From contig JANLFP010000005.1 in assembly GCA_024655905.1 (NCBI GenBank), positions 124,001-188,000 on the forward strand: 64,000 nucleotides of DNA. Direction: 5' to 3'. The DNA comes from Tepidanaerobacteraceae bacterium (GTDB lineage: Bacteria > Bacillota > Thermosediminibacteria > Thermosediminibacterales > Tepidanaerobacteraceae). Both the position numbers and the translations under genes were made by a program. Shown here one piece after another: positions 61,232-64,000 of the stretch. Numbering within the stretch: position 1 is the first letter of the stretch; the number at the start of each line of letters is the position of its first letter. The notes below the pieces were generated by a model that searched no databases, was not told the origin of the DNA, and saw only the letters and a list, made by a program, of their open reading frames with translations.

Positions 61232-62377
61232 TTACGGCTTGACCGAGTTCCTCAGCTCGTTCAATTTGGCTGTATCCATTCCGAAAGCTGTATCGACCTT
61301 GATTTCCCCGCTTGCGATTTTATCCGCCAGGTCTTTCACTTCTTTTCTTATATCTTCAGACAAAAGCTTTTCATAAAACTCATTGTCCGCAAGGCCTACG
61401 GCTTCTTCCGACAGCCCCAGGTTTTCGGCCTTGCCGAACACAAGCTTGCCTTCCTTGTACATCTTCACGGCGCGCAGCAGCGAGTTGTCCACCCTCTTCA
61501 GCGCCGATGTGACTATTAGGTTTGCCTTCGCCGGATCCGAGTCTTTGAATATCATGGCCTGGTCGGAATCCACGCCGATGGCGTATTTGTTTTTCTCCTT
61601 AGCCGCATCCAGCTGGCCGAGGCCCGCCTGGCCCGCCACGTTGAAGCCTATGTCAGCGCCCAGGTTGTACTGCGCCAGAGCCATTTCCTTGCCCTTTGCA
61701 GCATTGGAGAAGTCGCCGATGTATGAAATTGCAACCTTAATGTCAGGATCTACATATCTTGCGCCCTGTATATATCCAACAAGGAAATCGTTAATGACCG
61801 GAGTATCCATCCCTCCGAGGAATCCTATTATTTTCTGCGGGTTGGCAAGCGGCATATTGGAAGTGGTTACCTTAGCCGCTACAACGCCTGCGAGGAAGGA
61901 AACCTCATTCTGCTTGTACTGGATTGAATACACGTTGTCCAGCTTGCCCTTTGTGTAATCCACGCTGCTGTCAAATATGAAGTATTTCTTGTCAGGGTAT
62001 TGCGGTGCAACCTTTTCAAGAATTTCCTGCATCTGCCAGGTTCCCACTATGATTATATCCCAGTCCTGCTCGGATACATCCACCAGCGTGGGCTCCCATT
62101 TGGTCTGGTCGTAACCCATCTCGATGACCTTGGTCTCCGCTCCAAGTTCCTGCTTGATGAGCTCCATTCCGTGATTGGCGGAGTCAAAAAACGACTTGTC
62201 TCCCAGATTTCCGTTTAAGAGAAGCACAATCTTAAGAGGTTTTTCCTTGGGCTGCTCCTGACCCGACTGCTGTGACTGGCCCTGATTCTGCTGCGACTGC
62301 TGGCTAGAGCCGCAACCGCTGAGCAGCAGTGAAAGGATCAGCACAAAACCCAATGCGATGATGAAAAACTTTTTCAC
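61232..62377 (-). CDS. nupN: BMP-family nucleoside-binding lipoprotein NupN/PnrA-type
   Basis: A 381-residue lipoprotein: signal MKKFFIIALGFVLILSLLLS then GCGSS with lipidated Cys22 and a Gln/Ser-rich tether of about 25 residues. The mature part has the BMP (PF02608) features NGNLGDKSFFDSANHGM, DWDIIIVGTWQM, KYFIFDSSVDY, EVSFLAGVVAA, IGFLGGMDTPVINDFLVGY and IGVDSDQA. Relatives bind purine and other nucleosides. GTG at 62377 is the start, with AGGGGAAAG just upstream. First gene of the operon, it stands directly behind the promoter and operator. Confidence 0.92.
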   Translation of the reverse strand: MKKFFIIALGFVLILSLLLSGCGSSQQSQQNQGQSQQSGQEQPKEKPLKIVLLLNGNLGDKSFFDSANHGMELIKQELGAETKVIEMGYDQTKWEPTLVDVSEQDWDIIIVGTWQMQEILEKVAPQYPDKKYFIFDSSVDYTKGKLDNVYSIQYKQNEVSFLAGVVAAKVTTSNMPLANPQKIIGFLGGMDTPVINDFLVGYIQGARYVDPDIKVAISYIGDFSNAAKGKEMALAQYNLGADIGFNVAGQAGLGQLDAAKEKNKYAIGVDSDQAMIFKDSDPAKANLIVTSALKRVDNSLLRAVKMYKEGKLVFGKAENLGLSEEAVGLADNEFYEKLLSEDIRKEVKDLADKIASGEIKVDTAFGMDTAKLNELRNSVKP

Positions 62378-62401
62378 ACTTTCCCCTCCCGATTTTAGTT
62401 T

Positions 62402-62420
62402 AACGTTTTACGAAAACGTT
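62402..62420 (-). promoter_or_regulatory. palindromic operator for the LacI-type repressor
   Basis: AACGTTTT-ACG-AAAACGTT is a perfect eight-base inverted repeat, with half-perfect extension to both sides. It starts seven bases downstream of the -10 box, so bound repressor would block initiation. Confidence 0.75.
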
Positions 62421-62427
62421 TAATTAA

Positions 62428-62456
62428 ATTATAGATAAAAAAAGTTAAACAGTCAA
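62428..62456 (-). promoter_or_regulatory. sigma-A promoter of the nucleoside operon
   Basis: Minus strand: TTGACT (62456-62451), exactly 17 bases, TATAAT (62433-62428). The best promoter match in the window. The DNA between it and the divergent promoter at 62608 shows no gene. Confidence 0.85.
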
Positions 62457-62607
62457 CAAAAAAGAATATTTTTTGTTTTCTTAATTATATATCTAATATC
62501 TTTTATTCGGCAGAAAACTATTTTTTGGCCGCCATCGATCGGCTCGCATGAAACTACCTTTTGCAGCGCCGCTAAGGCTTGGCTAAATTGATATAAAATA
62601 AAGCATA

Positions 62608-62636
62608 TTTACAAAATACTCGATAATTGGTATGAT
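62608..62636 (+). promoter_or_regulatory. sigma-A promoter of the actin-like/bactofilin operon
   Basis: TTTACA (62608-62613), 17 bases, TATGAT (62631-62636). The leader would be about 145 bases with no clear structure or gene. Confidence 0.6.
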
Positions 62637-62785
62637 AAAAGTTAGCAGGATAGAATGAAGACATATGCATAATGCAGAGAAAATCTTTGCCGTCGCACGG
62701 TAATTCATGCTTTAACACCGCGCTGGGGGAAATAAAAAGAAAGAGGGGCTGTTGTTGATTCTCAAATTTATAAGGAGGTTGGACA

Positions 62786-63826
62786 ATGGCACGATTGATA
62801 GGCATCGATGTGGGGTATGGTTTCGTGAAGGTTACCGACGGCGAGGCTGGATACTCATTTCCGAGCGTGGTGGGCGAAGGCCATACAAGACCGACTTTTA
62901 ACACGGGAGCGGATCGATTTTCGACCATCGATCATCTTAAGGTGGGCATGGGCAAAAAAATCTATTTTGTGGGCAAAGCGGCAATCAAACATTCCAGGTT
63001 TGTCTATAGGGACCTCTCCTACAACCGTTCTGCCGGAGAAGACTTTGAAATCCTTTTTTTCAGCGCGCTGAGCTTCTTTGCCGATGCAGCGTACAATGAG
63101 TTCAACGTGGTGACCGGCCTTCCGGTGGAAAGGATGCACATGGCGGACAGCCTCGCAAAGAGGGTCAAAGGCGAACGCTCAATTGCCCTTTTCGTCGAAG
63201 GTGGCAGCCGGGAGATTCGGCTGAATGTCAAAGAGGTGGAAATCGTTCCTCAGCCGCTTGGCACCTACTGGTCGCTTTTTTCCGGTCCAATGGGGCTCGA
63301 TGCCGCTGCCCCTGCCGAAGGCCGCATAGGCATAGTGGACATAGGTTTCAGGACTACAGATCTCGCCGCTCTTGAGGACTCCGAATTCATTCCCGAAAAA
63401 AGCAAATCCCTGACGGTGGGGCTGGCCACAGCATACAGCGAGATAGGCTTGAGCATCGCCGCCAGGTATGGTCTCGAAAAAGAAAGCTATTCACTGGACG
63501 GAATAGTCATTAAGCGCAGAATCAATATGGCTGGAGAATCCATTGACATAACCGACATCGTAAGCGAAGCCTTCGAAAAGCTGGCTACCAATATTCTTGT
63601 GGAAGTCAATTCTCAGTGGAGGCTGTCGGATTTCGACAGCATAATATTAAGCGGCGGCGGTGGACAGGCCATAAGCCAATACCTCCTGCCTCGGATTTCC
63701 CACGCGAAGCTTGCAGCCGATCCCATAACCGCCAATTGCCGGGGTTATCTCGCCTGGGCCAACCGGCTGTGGAATTCTCCATCCCGCATCGGACAGCCGC
63801 AGGAAGAGTATACCCCGCAGTCTTAG
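62786..63826 (+). CDS. ParM/StbA-like actin-family ATPase
   Basis: A 346-residue actin-fold protein of the bacterial ParM/Alp group. Phosphate-1 loop IGIDVGYGFVKVTDG lies at 5-19, FNVVTGLPVE near 107, phosphate-2 loop GIVDIGFRTTDLAAL near 185, and the adenosine motif IILSGGGGQAISQYL near 290. It should form ATP-driven filaments. AAGGAGG stands seven bases before the ATG. On plasmids such genes are followed by a ParR adaptor; here the next gene, 11 bases on, is a bactofilin, and no ParR-like gene or centromere-like repeat is seen. A chromosomal cytoskeletal role is therefore more likely than plasmid partition. Confidence 0.85.
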   Translation: MARLIGIDVGYGFVKVTDGEAGYSFPSVVGEGHTRPTFNTGADRFSTIDHLKVGMGKKIYFVGKAAIKHSRFVYRDLSYNRSAGEDFEILFFSALSFFADAAYNEFNVVTGLPVERMHMADSLAKRVKGERSIALFVEGGSREIRLNVKEVEIVPQPLGTYWSLFSGPMGLDAAAPAEGRIGIVDIGFRTTDLAALEDSEFIPEKSKSLTVGLATAYSEIGLSIAARYGLEKESYSLDGIVIKRRINMAGESIDITDIVSEAFEKLATNILVEVNSQWRLSDFDSIILSGGGGQAISQYLLPRISHAKLAADPITANCRGYLAWANRLWNSPSRIGQPQEEYTPQS

Positions 63827-63837
63827 GGTGGTATGCT

Positions 63838-64000
63838 TTGAGCAGGAATATATTAGAATTGCTGAGCATTCATCCGAATCAAGAAAACCGGCCCCGGCAA
63901 AACATGGGCTATGTGGAAATCAATGGAACATTCACAGGGGATATATATAATGGAATGAATGTATTCGTCGCCCCCTCCGGCTGTGTAAAAGGCAGCATTA
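63838..64000 (+). CDS. bactofilin (polymer-forming cytoskeletal protein), partial
   Basis: The first 54 codons before the window ends. After a 23-residue polar head the bactofilin beta-helix begins: GYVEINGTFTGDIYNGMNVF, then VAPSGCVKGSI. The G-x-I/V repeats and INGTFxGDI are typical of PF04519. The start is TTG at 63838 with AGGGTGG six bases upstream; the ATG at 63904 has none. Bactofilins assemble without nucleotide into filaments that shape cells or position proteins. It is cotranscribed with the actin-like ATPase. Confidence 0.7.
   Translation, partial: MSRNILELLSIHPNQENRPRQNMGYVEINGTFTGDIYNGMNVFVAPSGCVKGSI

Noticed and set aside
62572-62928. Minus-strand frame of 118 codons over the promoter and start of the actin-like gene
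   Set aside because: It overlaps the conserved phosphate-1 loop region of the actin-like protein in antisense, and has no ribosome site.

Overview
The window reads as chromosome of an anaerobic, Gram-positive member of the Bacillota (Clostridia). The evidence is a pyruvate:ferredoxin oxidoreductase, SLH-anchored surface enzymes, strong AGGAGG-type ribosome sites with frequent TTG and GTG starts, a Gram-positive SOS box (CGAAC-N4-GTTC), and the MsmX/UgpC and NupNOPQ transporter types. A thermophilic or Thermosediminibacterales-like relative is plausible, but genus cannot be fixed from this sequence alone. No rRNA, tRNA, CRISPR array or intact transposase gene was seen.

Layout. 1-1.4 kb: edge of an AAA-ATPase/nuclease-like gene. 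1.6-19.5 kb (all minus): a sugar locus running ROK repressor, ROK sugar kinase, palindromic element, GatY-type aldolase, SIS isomerase, PfkB kinase, MglB-MglA-MglC galactose importer, a 2063-residue S-layer-anchored GH2 beta-galactosidase and a chemoreceptor with a cytoplasmic sugar-binding domain. Together these can cleave galactosides at the surface, import galactose, and split it by a route needing no PTS. 19.6-22.1 kb: remains of two toxin-antitoxin loci (hicAB, vapBC) around a solitary UgpC/MsmX ATPase. 22.1-25 kb: a PucR/CdaR-type regulator, a broken membrane-protein fragment and murJ. 25-33.2 kb: a complete Wadjet anti-plasmid operon jetABCD. 33.2-45.6 kb: bacteriohemerythrin, M1 peptidase, TPR lipoprotein, a two-component system, a D-Ala-D-Ala-ligase-like ATP-grasp enzyme, a truncated nucleotidyltransferase, a Cof-type HAD phosphatase, a DUF72 protein, a heptad-repeat coiled-coil protein and SOS-controlled dinB. 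45.8-50.5 kb: nifJ and galU.

51-62.4 kb (all minus) is one nucleoside-use operon: nupN-O-P-Q importer, two nucleoside hydrolases, an amidohydrolase/deaminase, an ADP-ribosylglycohydrolase-like protein, a LacI repressor and ribokinase. A clean sigma-A promoter with an overlapping palindromic operator sits before nupN. Import, N-glycosidic cleavage, base deamination and ribose phosphorylation are thus encoded in series.

62.6-64 kb (plus): a ParM-like actin ATPase followed at once by the start of a bactofilin, apparently a two-filament cytoskeletal operon. A dispersed palindrome (TTTGAGTCAGGG-N7-CCCTGACTCAAA and decayed forms) occurs four times between genes.
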